DNA from: SHWB01 sp050246875
GTDB lineage: Bacteria > Pseudomonadota > Alphaproteobacteria > UBA6615
Assembly (NCBI GenBank): GCA_050246875.1
Contig: JBFWVF010000005.1
Span: forward strand, 1-64,000
DNA length: 64,000 bases
Reading direction: 5' to 3'
Shown here: positions 31,430 through 39,964 of the stretch, piece after piece
How the letters are laid out: each line of letters starts with the position of its first letter
Numbering within the stretch: the first letter of the stretch is position 1
Position numbers and translations under genes: made by a program
The notes under the pieces: generated by a model
What the model was told of the DNA's origin: nothing
What the model saw: the letters and a program-made list of their open reading frames with translations, nothing else
Database searches by the model: none

Positions 31430-33355
31430 ATGTGGGACAAGCTCACCCGCACCGAACGCGGCCGGCTGGCGCTCGGCGCCATCGTCCTCGCCGTCATCTT
31501 CTTCGTCGCCGTCAACGCGCTGACCGGCGCACTGTTCACGGCGACGCGGCTCGACCTGACGCAGGACCGGATCTTCACCCTCTCCGAGGGCACCAAGAAG
31601 GTGCTGTCGGAAGTCGGCGAGCCGATCGACGTCCGCTTCTACTACTCGAAGAAGCTCGACGAGATCGGACCGCAGATCGCCCGCCACGCCGTGCGCGTGC
31701 GTGACCTGCTGGGTGAGTTCGCGCGCCTGTCGAACGGCCGCATCCGCATCAAGACCTTCGATCCGCAGCCCTTCTCGCCCGAGGAAGATCTCGCGGTCTC
31801 CGACGGGTTGCAGGGCCTGCCGTTCGACCAGAGCGGGGCCAAGGTCTATTTCGGCGTCGCCGGCACCAACTCGACCGACGATGTCGACCAGATTGCCTAC
31901 CTCGCGCCGGAGCGGGCCGCGTTCCTCGAATACGACCTCATCCGCATGGTCAACAACCTGGCCAATCCGGAGAAGTCGCCCGTCGCGCTGTACAGCGACC
32001 TGCCGCTGAGCGGCACCCAACAGGACAATTTCCGTCCGTGGGTGATCCTCTCGGCGCTGCGCCAGCTGTTCGACGTGCGCCTGCTCGACAAGGGCGCGAC
32101 GGCGATCGACAAGGACATCGACCTGCTGATCATCGCCCAGCCGAGCGTCCTCAAGGACGAGATGCTCTACGCGATCGACCAGTTCGTCATGCGTGGCGGC
32201 CGCGTTCTGGCCTTCGTCGATCCCTACGCGGAATCGATGTCGCTGGCCGGACCGATGATGGGGCGGCTGCCGCCGCCGGGCGTCACCATCGGCCAGATGA
32301 AGCCGCTGTTCGAATCGTGGGGCGTCGAGATGCCGCTGACGAAGTTCGTCGGCGACGCCAACGCTGCCCAGCGCGTCGGCGCACCCGGACCGGACGGCCG
32401 CACGGTCGCCGTCAACTATCTGGCCTGGCTGGTGCTCGAGGGCGAGAACTTCAACCGTGACGATGCGATCAGCGCCCAGTTGCAGCGCATCGTCGTCAAC
32501 TCGGCCGGTGCGATCGAGAAGCGCGAGGGCGGCACGACCACGGTCGAGCCGCTCATCTGGACCAGCAAGCTGTCGCAGCGCATCGACGTGATGCAGCTCG
32601 CCCAGCAGCCGGACCCCGTCCGCATCGAAAAGGAATTCGTCTCCGAGGGCCGCTCGTTCACCCTGGCAGCGCGCATCACCGGTCCGGTCAAGTCGGCCTA
32701 TGCCGAGGGTCCGCCGCAGGCGGTGCTCGACGCCCAGGAGAACGACGAGGCGCGCGAGGCGCTGAAGGCGGCGCACCTCGCCGAGGCGAAACAGCCGGCC
32801 AACATCATCCTCGTGTCCGACGCCGACATGCTGGCCGACAACAACTGGCTCAACGTCCAGGACATGGTCGGGCAGCGCCTGACGGTGCCGATTGCCAACA
32901 ATGCCGACTTCGCCATCAACGCGCTGGACAACCTGCGCGGCGGTGGCGCGCTCGCCGGGCTGCGCGGTCGCGGCCTGTCCGTCCGGCCGTTCAAGGTCAT
33001 CGCCGAGATGGAGAAGACGGCCGACCAGGCGTTCCGCGCCAAGGAACAGGAACTGCGTCAGCTTCTGACCGCGGCCGAGCAGAAGATCCGCCGGCTGCAG
33101 GGCGAGGAGGGTGGCGCCACCCTGCTCACCGCCGCCCAGCAGGCGGAGATCGACGCGTCGCGCGCCAGCATGCTCGACCTGCGTCGGGAACTGCGCGACG
33201 TGCAGCGCTCCCTGCGCGAGGATGTCGAGAACCTCGAATGGCGCGTGCGCGTCTACAACATCTGGCTGATGCCGGTTCTGGTTGCGCTGTTCGCCATCGG
33301 CTTGGCGGTTTTCCGCCGGGTACGGGCCGCACGCTACTACCGAGCCGAACATTGA
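31430..33355 (+). CDS. GldG-family ABC auxiliary protein
   Basis: 641 residues. One N-terminal membrane helix (about 16-34) is followed by a large extracytoplasmic region matching the GldG/ABC-auxiliary family (LTQDRIFTLSEGTKKVLSEVGEPIDVRFYYSKKL, then a DUF4350-like part with YAIDQFVMRGGRVLAFVDPY). A charged coiled coil (about 530-605) and a second membrane helix near the C-terminus (about 608-628) follow. Proteins like this accompany GldA/GldF ATPase-permease pairs far outside gliding bacteria. Role probably in assembling or coupling an envelope export system; substrate unknown. Confidence 0.87.
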   Translation: MWDKLTRTERGRLALGAIVLAVIFFVAVNALTGALFTATRLDLTQDRIFTLSEGTKKVLSEVGEPIDVRFYYSKKLDEIGPQIARHAVRVRDLLGEFARLSNGRIRIKTFDPQPFSPEEDLAVSDGLQGLPFDQSGAKVYFGVAGTNSTDDVDQIAYLAPERAAFLEYDLIRMVNNLANPEKSPVALYSDLPLSGTQQDNFRPWVILSALRQLFDVRLLDKGATAIDKDIDLLIIAQPSVLKDEMLYAIDQFVMRGGRVLAFVDPYAESMSLAGPMMGRLPPPGVTIGQMKPLFESWGVEMPLTKFVGDANAAQRVGAPGPDGRTVAVNYLAWLVLEGENFNRDDAISAQLQRIVVNSAGAIEKREGGTTTVEPLIWTSKLSQRIDVMQLAQQPDPVRIEKEFVSEGRSFTLAARITGPVKSAYAEGPPQAVLDAQENDEAREALKAAHLAEAKQPANIILVSDADMLADNNWLNVQDMVGQRLTVPIANNADFAINALDNLRGGGALAGLRGRGLSVRPFKVIAEMEKTADQAFRAKEQELRQLLTAAEQKIRRLQGEEGGATLLTAAQQAEIDASRASMLDLRRELRDVQRSLREDVENLEWRVRVYNIWLMPVLVALFAIGLAVFRRVRAARYYRAEH

Positions 33356-33379
33356 TCCGCCGACCGGGAGGGTGATGAC

Positions 33380-34444
33380 ATGAGTCCCAGGGTCTTCGTC
33401 GGCTGGTTAATCGCCACCGTCCTGGTCGTCGCCGCGGCGCTGGTGGTGGTTCTCGACCGGCCGCTCGCACGCTTCGATCCGATCAGCAGCGAGGTCGCGT
33501 TCCCGGCTCTGCGCGCCGATCCCGATGCCGCGGCCAAGATCACGGTCACCAACCACTACCGGACCTTTTCGCTGGTCCGAAAGGGCGATAGCTGGATCGC
33601 GACCGACCAGTACGACTATCCGGTCGCCCAGGGCGACGTGCGTGAACTGCTGGCCCGGCTGGCCGACATGCGCATGCTCGAGCTGAAGACGCAGCAGCCC
33701 GACCGCCATCATCGCCTCGAGGTCGAGGATCCTTCGACGGAGGAGGCGGCGTCGCGCCGCGTGCGCGTCGAGGATGCCGGCGGCAAGGTGCTCGCCGACG
33801 CCATCGTCGGCCGGCCGAGCTATCGCTTCGTCGGCACCATCACCAGCGGCACTTACATGCGCCGGCCGGACGAGAAGCAGGCGTGGCTCGGCACCGGCAT
33901 CGTCCGTGTGCAGGACCGGCTGGTGCCGTGGTTGCAGCGCGAACTGGTCGCCATCAAGTCGGACCGGCTGGCGCGGGTGCGCCTGAATGTCGGTCGCGAC
34001 GACGCCTACACCGTCGAGCGCGAGGATGCCGAGAAGGATTTTGCCCTGGCGCCGATGCCCGAGGGGCGGGCCATCGACCCCGAGGGGCCGGTTCGTACCT
34101 TCGCGCGGTTCGCCGAGAACGTCCTGCTCGAGGACGTCGTTCCGGCGGACAAGTTCGAGGCTGGCGACGGCGAGAAGCGCACGGCGGTCATCGAGACGTT
34201 CGACGGCGTGAACGTGACGGTTTCCATGGTCGTCCAGGGCGACAAGACCTGGGCCACCATCGAGGCGGCCTATGCCGGTGCGGCCGATGCGGCCGATGAC
34301 GCGGCCAAGGCGGCGCGGGCGCAGGTCGAGGACATCAACAAGCGTCACGCCGGGTGGGTCTACTGGCTGCCGTACGATTTCCGGGATGCGTTGATCCGCG
34401 AGTCCGAGGACTGGCTGATCAAGCCGGACAAGGGTACGTCCTGA
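33380..34444 (+). CDS. DUF4340 protein
   Basis: 354 residues. An N-terminal membrane helix (about 6-25) is followed by a beta-rich periplasmic domain with the DUF4340 pattern (ITVTNHYRTFSLVRKGDSW, and IVGRPSYRFVG..TSGTYMRRPDEKQAWLG). DUF4340 genes regularly follow gldG-like genes, as here, and are presumed partners of the complex. Strong GGGAGGGTGATGAC-type ribosome site before the ATG. Last gene of the ABC operon. Biochemical role unknown. Confidence 0.87.
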   Translation: MSPRVFVGWLIATVLVVAAALVVVLDRPLARFDPISSEVAFPALRADPDAAAKITVTNHYRTFSLVRKGDSWIATDQYDYPVAQGDVRELLARLADMRMLELKTQQPDRHHRLEVEDPSTEEAASRRVRVEDAGGKVLADAIVGRPSYRFVGTITSGTYMRRPDEKQAWLGTGIVRVQDRLVPWLQRELVAIKSDRLARVRLNVGRDDAYTVEREDAEKDFALAPMPEGRAIDPEGPVRTFARFAENVLLEDVVPADKFEAGDGEKRTAVIETFDGVNVTVSMVVQGDKTWATIEAAYAGAADAADDAAKAARAQVEDINKRHAGWVYWLPYDFRDALIRESEDWLIKPDKGTS

Positions 34445-34475
34445 CGGTAGTCCACGCAGCGGACTGGGGGGGGCG

Positions 34476-35264
34476 ATGGATCTCGGGCTCAAGGGCAAGC
34501 GCGCGCTGGTGCTGGGGGCGAGCCGCGGTCTCGGCCACGCGATCGCCGCCGAACTGGCCGCAGAGGGCGCGCGCCTGATCGTCGCCAGCCGTGACGAGGC
34601 GACGATCGGCCAGGCGGCGAAGGCGATCGCCGCCGCGCATGGTGCCGATGTGGTGCCGGCGGTGTGCGACACGGCCAGCGGCGCGGCCATCGACGCGCTT
34701 GCCGATACGGCGCTGGCCCGCTTCGGCACCGTCGACATCCTCGTCAACAATACCGGCGGGCCGCCGAGCGGTCCGGTCAGTGCCGTCGCGACCGCCGACT
34801 GGCAGGCGAACTTCGAGCGCATGGTGCTCAACATCATCCGCCTGTCGTCGCGCCTGCTGCCGGGCATGCGGGCCCAGCAATGGGGCCGCATCCTCACCGT
34901 CGCCTCGTCCGGCGTGAAGCAGCCCATCCCGGAACTCGGCATCTCCAACACCCTGCGGGCGGCACTGCTCAACTGGTCGAAGACGCTCTCCCTCGAAGTG
35001 GCGCGCGAGGGCGTGACCGTGAACATGGTCCTGCCCGGGCGCATCCGGACGCGTCGCCTCGAGGAGATTTCGGCCGCCAATGCGGCGCGTACGGGCCGGT
35101 CCGTCGAGGACGTCGTGGCCGCCGGCCAGTCGACGATTCCGATGGGGCGCTACGGGACGGCGGAGGAGTTCGCGGCGATGACGGCGTTCCTCGCCAGCAC
35201 GCGCGCCGCCTACATCACCGGCAGCGCCATCGCGATCGACGGTGGGCTGATCGCCGGCACATGA
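34476..35264 (+). CDS. Atypical SDR-fold protein lacking the Tyr-x-x-x-Lys pair
   Basis: 262 residues with an intact Rossmann motif GASRGLGHA and NNTGGPPSG in place of NNAG. The segment that normally carries Tyr-x-x-x-Lys reads ELGISNTLRAAL, so Tyr is Ile and Lys is Arg. The upstream Ser-Ser is kept (VASSGVK), and the C-terminus has the usual AIDGGL. I recall an SDR subgroup with the same 'NTGGPP...SN.LRAA' features, so the loss is probably ancestral. It may bind NAD(P) and act by another mechanism, or be non-catalytic. It follows the ABC operon by 31 bp. Confidence 0.85.
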   Translation: MDLGLKGKRALVLGASRGLGHAIAAELAAEGARLIVASRDEATIGQAAKAIAAAHGADVVPAVCDTASGAAIDALADTALARFGTVDILVNNTGGPPSGPVSAVATADWQANFERMVLNIIRLSSRLLPGMRAQQWGRILTVASSGVKQPIPELGISNTLRAALLNWSKTLSLEVAREGVTVNMVLPGRIRTRRLEEISAANAARTGRSVEDVVAAGQSTIPMGRYGTAEEFAAMTAFLASTRAAYITGSAIAIDGGLIAGT

Positions 35265-35494
35265 GGGCATGCAACAACCGTTGGGAATTGCATCGTCCGT
35301 TTCACTCGTGCGTCGGTATGCCGATTTAAGGCGCCGTTAATTCGCAGGGGTTACAAAGAACCGGCTGCAAAGGTCGGCAGGTTCGAGATTTTCCTATTCT
35401 TCGGCCTGATCTGCCACCTCGCGGAGCGAAGCTCGCGGGAAGTTGGGGAGGCAGGCACTTGACGGTTGTTCGCGACTACGCGTCGGGAGTAAAT
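35265..35494 (+). promoter_or_regulatory. Leader and promoter region of the sapC-like gene
   Basis: A 230-bp gap, the first part less GC-rich than its surroundings (35280-35400). It holds a 7-bp hairpin with one bulged G (35420-35427 with 35431-35437, loop GAA). No confident -35/-10 pair was found: the TTGACG at 35460 has no -10 at the right distance. Confidence 0.4.
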
Positions 35495-36340
35495 ATGGCA
35501 CGGAGCAGTGCCCGCTCCGGGGGTTTGGGAAACACCGTGCCAGCAGATTCGCCACGAGCAGCCGCGCGCGCGGCACAGGCCGCGCAGCCGGAACGACAGG
35601 ACGCGTCACCGCTGCCGCTGTTCTATCGCAATCCCCGTCCCGTCGACGCCGACCGCCACGCGCGGATGGGTCTGCCGGGGGCGGCCAACCTGCAGTTCGC
35701 GGCCGGGACGAATTCGATCCCGATCAACGCCGCCGAATTCGCGGTGGCCTCCAAGCACTACCCGATCGTCTTCTCGGCGCAGCCGCCGCATCTGCCGGTC
35801 GTCATCATCGGCCTGCGCAACAACGAGAACGCCTTCGTATCGGAGGAATTCCGCTGGGTCGCCGGCTTCTATGTACCGGCCTATGTGCGGCGCTATCCGT
35901 TCATCTTCATGGAGAACCCGGAGCGGCGGCAGTTCATCCTGTGCGTCGACGAGGGTTCGGGCCTGCTGGTCGAGGCCGGCGAGCGCCGCCTGTTCGACGA
36001 TGGCGGCAAGCCGACCGACCTGACCAACCGGGCGCTCGATTTCTGCCGCGCCTTCCATGCCCAGCACGAGGTGACGCGCCAATTCGTGCAGGCGCTGACC
36101 GATCATGGCCTGCTGGTCGAGAACTCGACCGAGATCCGTCTGTCGGAAGGGCGCCGGGTCGAGATGCAGGGCTACATGATCGTCGACCGCGAGCGCTTCG
36201 AGGGGCTCGGCGACGAGGTATTTCTCGAATGGCGGCGCCTGGGCTGGCTGCCGCTGATCTACAGCCACCTCATTTCCGGTTCGAACTGGCCTTCTGTCCT
36301 GCAGCAGACCGCCCGCCGCGCTGCGGCTCGCGGCGCCTGA
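35495..36340 (+). CDS. SapC-family protein
   Basis: 281 residues. Features of the SapC family are seen: LPLFYRNPRPVDADRHARMGL, VVIIGLRNNENAFV, ..W.AGFYVPAYVRRYPFIF and the C-terminal LGWLPLIYSHLISGSNW. The family is named for an S-layer-associated Campylobacter protein, but most alphaproteobacterial members have no assigned role. No signal peptide is visible. The ATG at 35495 has GGGAG at the right spacing and is preferred over an upstream TTG. Its last 71 bp overlap the end of the convergent SAM hydrolase gene. Confidence 0.85.
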   Translation: MARSSARSGGLGNTVPADSPRAAARAAQAAQPERQDASPLPLFYRNPRPVDADRHARMGLPGAANLQFAAGTNSIPINAAEFAVASKHYPIVFSAQPPHLPVVIIGLRNNENAFVSEEFRWVAGFYVPAYVRRYPFIFMENPERRQFILCVDEGSGLLVEAGERRLFDDGGKPTDLTNRALDFCRAFHAQHEVTRQFVQALTDHGLLVENSTEIRLSEGRRVEMQGYMIVDRERFEGLGDEVFLEWRRLGWLPLIYSHLISGSNWPSVLQQTARRAAARGA

Positions 36341-37088
36341 CGCGCTTCGCGGCGATCGCCACGCCAATCTCGTCTCCCGGCGCCAGCTTCAGCATTTCCG
36401 CCGCGTCGCCGCGATTGACGGCGATTTCCGCCAGTCCGTTGGCGTTCTCGTACCAGAACGGCTCGCCCGGCTTGGCGTCGGCGAAGGTCGTGTAGCGCGG
36501 TAGCTTGCGTCGGCCGACCGTCAGTACCGTCCCTTCCGCGAGGGTCGAGGCGCGCAGGCCGGTCATGGCATTGCCGTAGCCGTCGACATAGACGACCTGC
36601 GCCAGGTCGTCGGGCCACTCAGGCCGGTCGAGTGTCGTGGCGGGGGTGCCTTGTGCTGCCGGCCGGTCGCCGCGCGCGAGGCGGGCGGCGACCGGGGCGA
36701 ACAGGTCGCGCCCGTGGAAGCTCGCCGACAGCCGCTCCGGCCGCCAGGTGATCGGCCACCAGCGCGCCCGCTGCGCACGCCGCGTCACGATGGCGAACAG
36801 TCCGTTCTCCGGACCGACGAACCAGCGCCCGTCCGCCTCGACGGCGACCGGCCGGCGTGTCGTACCGACGCCGGGATCGACGACGGTAAGGAAGACGCTG
36901 CCCGGCGCGAACTCGCCGGCATAGGCGGCCAGCAGGTAGGCGGCGAGTTGCGGCTGCCACGGGGGCAGGTCGGCGAACAGGTCGAGCAGCGGAATGCTCG
37001 GTTCGCGTCGCAGTACCGAGTGCTTCATCTGGCCGACATAGGGGCCGGCAAGGCCGAAGTCGGTGAACAGGATGACCGGCGCAGCCAT
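36270..37088 (-). CDS. SAM hydroxide adenosyltransferase (DUF62, SAM hydrolase)
   Basis: 272 residues. The DUF62 N-domain carries FTDFGLAGPYVGQMK, TVVDPGVGTTRRP and VGPENGLF, then FHGRDLFAPVAARLARG, and the C-domain carries VVYVDGYGNAMT and FWYENANGLAEIAVNRGDAA. Such enzymes hydrolyse S-adenosylmethionine to adenosine and methionine; they are the family of the halogenases but normally use hydroxide. Start ATG 37088 shares one base with the stop of the upstream adenylate cyclase (TGATG), so translation is coupled. The pairing of SAM hydrolysis with cAMP synthesis is unexplained. Overlaps sapC by 71 bp at its 3' end. Confidence 0.88.
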   Translation of the reverse strand: MAAPVILFTDFGLAGPYVGQMKHSVLRREPSIPLLDLFADLPPWQPQLAAYLLAAYAGEFAPGSVFLTVVDPGVGTTRRPVAVEADGRWFVGPENGLFAIVTRRAQRARWWPITWRPERLSASFHGRDLFAPVAARLARGDRPAAQGTPATTLDRPEWPDDLAQVVYVDGYGNAMTGLRASTLAEGTVLTVGRRKLPRYTTFADAKPGEPFWYENANGLAEIAVNRGDAAEMLKLAPGDEIGVAIAAKRVRRREPQRGGRSAAGQKASSNRK

Positions 37089-38842
37089 CAACGGGCCTCC
37101 ATGGCAGGTACGACGCCTTTTGCCGGCAGGGACGCGGCATCGGCAACGACGTGGACGACAAGGGCGGCCTCGCGGCCGCGCACGGCGACCTCGCGCACGG
37201 GCTGCCCCGACAGGTCGACGCCCGCCAGTTCCGCGACATGGGCGGAGACGACGAGCTGGGCGGAAAATTCCTTGGTCATGGTCTCGAGCCGGCTCGCCGT
37301 GTTGACCGTGTCGCCGATGGCGGTCAGCGACACCGCAGCACCGTACCCCATCTCCCCGACAATGGCAGGTCCTGCGTGAATGCCGATGCCGATACGCAGG
37401 GGTTCCGGCAGGTCGTGAGCCAACAGGCGGTTGAGGTCGTCGAGCCCGGCCGCCATGGCGCGTGCCGCCGCCAGCGCGTCGGCACAGGCGGTGCCGGCCG
37501 GGCGGTCGGTGCCGAACAGCGCCATGATGCCGTCGCCGATGAACTTGTCGACGCGCCCGCCGGCCGACTCGATGGCCTCGCCCATCGAGCGGAAATAGCG
37601 ATTGAGGATGAAGACCACATCGTAGGGCAGCTTCTTCTCCGACAGCGCCGTGAAGCCCCGGATGTCGGCGAACAGCACGGCGATTTCGCGCTCCTGACCC
37701 TGGCTCGCGGTGACTTGCCGGAAGCCGGTAGCAGGCCCGGCCTGCGGCGGCAGAAGCGGCGTCACGGCGACGTCGCCGGTCGGCCGGGCTTGACAGGCCA
37801 GCCGCACGTTTGGCGCCGCCTTGATGCGTTCGAGGACGCGGCGCTCGGCATCGCTCATCGGCGGCAGGTGGGCGACGCCGTCGTTGATCCGCACGCGGCA
37901 GGTCGAGCAACGACCGCGACCGCCGCACACGGACGCGTGCGGAAGCCCGGCGAGCCAGCTCGACTCGAGGATGCTGGTGCCCGGTGGAGCCTCGACCGTA
38001 CGGCCGCCGGGGAAGCGGACGCGGACGATGCCGCGCCGCCGTTCGACCGCCAGGCGGATGGCGCGGGCGCCGAGCGTGATCGCGAGCATGGCGGCCAGGA
38101 AGGCCAGAGTGACGTCCTGCACCTGCAGCAGCGCACCGACTTCCTCCGCGTCGGGAAGCCGGAGATCGAAGCGCAGTTCGCCGCGCCAGCCCGGCTCGGC
38201 CGCGAGGCGCGCGACCTCCCGACCGCCGGCGACATAGCCGAGCAGCGCCATCACGGGCAGCAACAGCGCGCCGCCGAAGAGATACGGGGCGCAGGTGCGA
38301 TACCAGGGCTTCAGCCGCAGCCAGAAGTAGAGGCCGATGCAGGCATGCCCCCACACCACGAGTGTCGCGGCTACCTGCCGCGCGCCGAAGTTGGGGTCGT
38401 CGACCCAGAGCGACAGCAGCACGTAGCTGTACGCATCCTCGGTGCCGTAGGCGCTTGCCGCGATGCGGGTGCCGAGCACATGGCTGACCAGCAAGGGCGG
38501 CACGGCGAGCCCGAGGAGGAGCTGCAGCGCCTCGCCGGGAGGTATCCGCAGCAGCTGCCGGCGGCGATAGATGGCCCAGTAGGCCAGCGCCACATGGATG
38601 GCGACGGAGGCCATGAAGAGCTGCTCAGCCGGCGGATTGCGCCAGAGCAGCAGGAACCAGCGCCGCCCGGCTTCCATCGCGTCGAGCGAGATTAGGCCGA
38701 GCGCGTGGTTGAGCAGGTGGGTGACGACGAAGGCGAACATCACCAGCCCGGTCGCCAGCCGCACGTTGCGCACGGTGAGGCGCCCGGCGAGGCCGCGGTG
38801 GACGGGCTCCGATGCGCTGCCGGTGCGGAGGGGCGTGTTCAC
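37088..38842 (-). CDS. cyaC: CyaC-like redox-regulated adenylate cyclase (diheme 6TM + 2Fe-2S + class III cyclase)
   Basis: 584 residues from a GTG at 38842. The N-terminal six-helix membrane domain (about 28-215) has histidines at 42, 46, 83, 121 and 166, suited to the diheme-B anchor described for Sinorhizobium meliloti CyaC. A further membrane helix (about 243-260) leads to a 2Fe-2S ferredoxin domain with Cys306, Cys312, Cys315 and Cys350. The class III cyclase domain (about 385-565) has metal Asp393 (FADIRGF) and Asp437 (FIGDGIM), Lys433, and Asn514/Arg518 (NTASRLE). It should make cAMP in response to quinone or redox state. The start is uncertain because the ribosome site is weak, but the divergent TPR gene limits extension. 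Confidence 0.88.
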   Translation of the reverse strand: MNTPLRTGSASEPVHRGLAGRLTVRNVRLATGLVMFAFVVTHLLNHALGLISLDAMEAGRRWFLLLWRNPPAEQLFMASVAIHVALAYWAIYRRRQLLRIPPGEALQLLLGLAVPPLLVSHVLGTRIAASAYGTEDAYSYVLLSLWVDDPNFGARQVAATLVVWGHACIGLYFWLRLKPWYRTCAPYLFGGALLLPVMALLGYVAGGREVARLAAEPGWRGELRFDLRLPDAEEVGALLQVQDVTLAFLAAMLAITLGARAIRLAVERRRGIVRVRFPGGRTVEAPPGTSILESSWLAGLPHASVCGGRGRCSTCRVRINDGVAHLPPMSDAERRVLERIKAAPNVRLACQARPTGDVAVTPLLPPQAGPATGFRQVTASQGQEREIAVLFADIRGFTALSEKKLPYDVVFILNRYFRSMGEAIESAGGRVDKFIGDGIMALFGTDRPAGTACADALAAARAMAAGLDDLNRLLAHDLPEPLRIGIGIHAGPAIVGEMGYGAAVSLTAIGDTVNTASRLETMTKEFSAQLVVSAHVAELAGVDLSGQPVREVAVRGREAALVVHVVADAASLPAKGVVPAMEAR

Positions 38843-38963
38843 GCTGTCGTGGCCGATGATGAAAAGGCCGGGCGGCTGTGCCAGACTAGCATGTGCGGGG
38901 CAGTATCGGAAAAGCGCGGCGGGCGGCCAACCGTCCACCGCCGCCGGATGGAGATTTCGCCAC

Positions 38964-39488
38964 ATGCGCCTGATACCTGCGCTCGCCGCAGCTTGCCTCG
39001 CCGCCTCCGTCGCCGGTGGTGCGATGGCGATGGGCAACCAGCAGTCGACGCCCAGCGCGTTGTCCAACTCCGACGTCCAGACCAAGATCGACGAGGCCAA
39101 CGCCGCCATCGCCGCGCAGAAGTACGAGGCGGCGATCGACATCCTGCGGCCGGTCGTGGACACCAACCCCGACGAAGCCAATGCCCACAACCTGCTGGGC
39201 TACAGCTATCGCAAGCTCAAGGACTTCACGCGCGCCGAGCGATCCTACAATCGTGCTTTAAGGATCGAGCCCAAACATCTCGGAGCGTTGGAGTATTTTG
39301 GAGAGTTATATCTGGAGACCGACCGGCCGCGGGAAGCCGAGGCCCTGCTCGCGAGGCTGCGCGAGGCGTGTCCGGGCGGATGTGAGGAACTCGCCGCGCT
39401 CGAGGCGGCCTTCGCCAGGGCCGGCCGGCCGCTTCCCGGCCAGAGCAGCAGTGCCGGCGGCAATCCGCAGTCACGCCAGCGCTGGTAA
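38964..39488 (+). CDS. Exported tetratricopeptide-repeat protein
   Basis: 174 residues. A signal peptide (1-23, ending AGGAMA) is followed by about two and a half TPR units (AAIAAQKYEAAIDILRPVV; AHNLLGYSYRKLKDFTRAER; LGALEYFGELYLETDRPREAE) and a short Q/S-rich tail. Probably periplasmic, a protein-protein adapter. Divergent from the cyclase across 121 bp. An AT-rich codon patch at about 39240-39318 differs from the rest of the gene. Confidence 0.8.
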   Translation: MRLIPALAAACLAASVAGGAMAMGNQQSTPSALSNSDVQTKIDEANAAIAAQKYEAAIDILRPVVDTNPDEANAHNLLGYSYRKLKDFTRAERSYNRALRIEPKHLGALEYFGELYLETDRPREAEALLARLREACPGGCEELAALEAAFARAGRPLPGQSSSAGGNPQSRQRW

Positions 39489-39496
39489 TGGCCTTG

Positions 39497-39522
39497 CCCG
39501 CGCGACCTACAGGGCGCGCGGG
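39497..39522. terminator. Perfect 8-bp GC hairpin between convergent genes
   Basis: CCCGCGCG (39497-39504) pairs with CGCGCGGG (39515-39522) across a 10-base loop. It covers the stop of the leftward Sel1 gene and lies 9 bp after the TPR stop, a position fit for a two-way terminator. There is no T tract. Confidence 0.5.
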
Positions 39523-39920
39523 TGCAGCGCCTGCCACTCCGTTGCCCGACGCTCGGCCTCGGCAATCTGGTCCTTGGTCATGCGCGCGGAAATGGTGACC
39601 AGAGTGCCCGCGGCGTCGATGTTGCCGGCGGCGAGGGCGATGGCGAACCACTTGTAGGCCTCGACGTAGTCGCGCCGGACGCCGTTGCCATTGGTGTAGA
39701 TGACACCGAGGTTGTATTGCGCCTGCGGTATGCCTGCCTCGGCGAGGGGTTCCCACATCCGCACGGCCTTCTCGTAGGCCCGCAGTTCGAAGGCGCGAAT
39801 GCCTTCCTGGAATTCTTCCCACTGCTCGTGGGTATAGGGCGGGCTCTGCGAAAGCGCGGCGGCGCCCGCCAGCACGGCAAGCACGACGACGGTTCCGGCG
39901 GCGAGGGCGGAACGAACCAT
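39507..39920 (-). CDS. Exported Sel1-like repeat protein
   Basis: 137 residues. A signal peptide (hydrophobic residues about 7-22, ALSQS) is followed by Sel1-type repeats: AFELRAYEKAVRMWEPLAEAGIPQAQYNLGVIYTNGNG and DYVEAYKWFAIALAAGN. Probably periplasmic, mediating protein contacts. It begins 44 bp after the molybdopterin-binding fusion gene ends on the same strand, so it may be the last gene of the long cox-type transcript, although its role does not point to that. Confidence 0.8.
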   Translation of the reverse strand: MVRSALAAGTVVVLAVLAGAAALSQSPPYTHEQWEEFQEGIRAFELRAYEKAVRMWEPLAEAGIPQAQYNLGVIYTNGNGVRRDYVEAYKWFAIALAAGNIDAAGTLVTISARMTKDQIAEAERRATEWQALHPRAL

Positions 39921-39964
39921 GGCCGTGTTGTCGCGCACCGGCGATGGCGGTGGCGTGATCTGGC

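Noticed and set aside
30662..33352. Open frame of about 900 codons opposite the permease and GldG genes
   Set aside because: Low-complexity charged sequence with no motif; the plus-strand genes are family members with ribosome sites and overlaps.
35460..35494. TTGACG as the -35 of a sapC promoter
   Set aside because: No -10-like hexamer lies at 16-19 bp; the nearest AT-rich stretch is too far and is next to the start codon.
36270..37088. Fluorinase/chlorinase identity for the SAM-cleaving protein
   Set aside because: The general DUF62 motifs fit the common hydroxide-using enzymes, and no halogen-specific features or halometabolite genes are seen.
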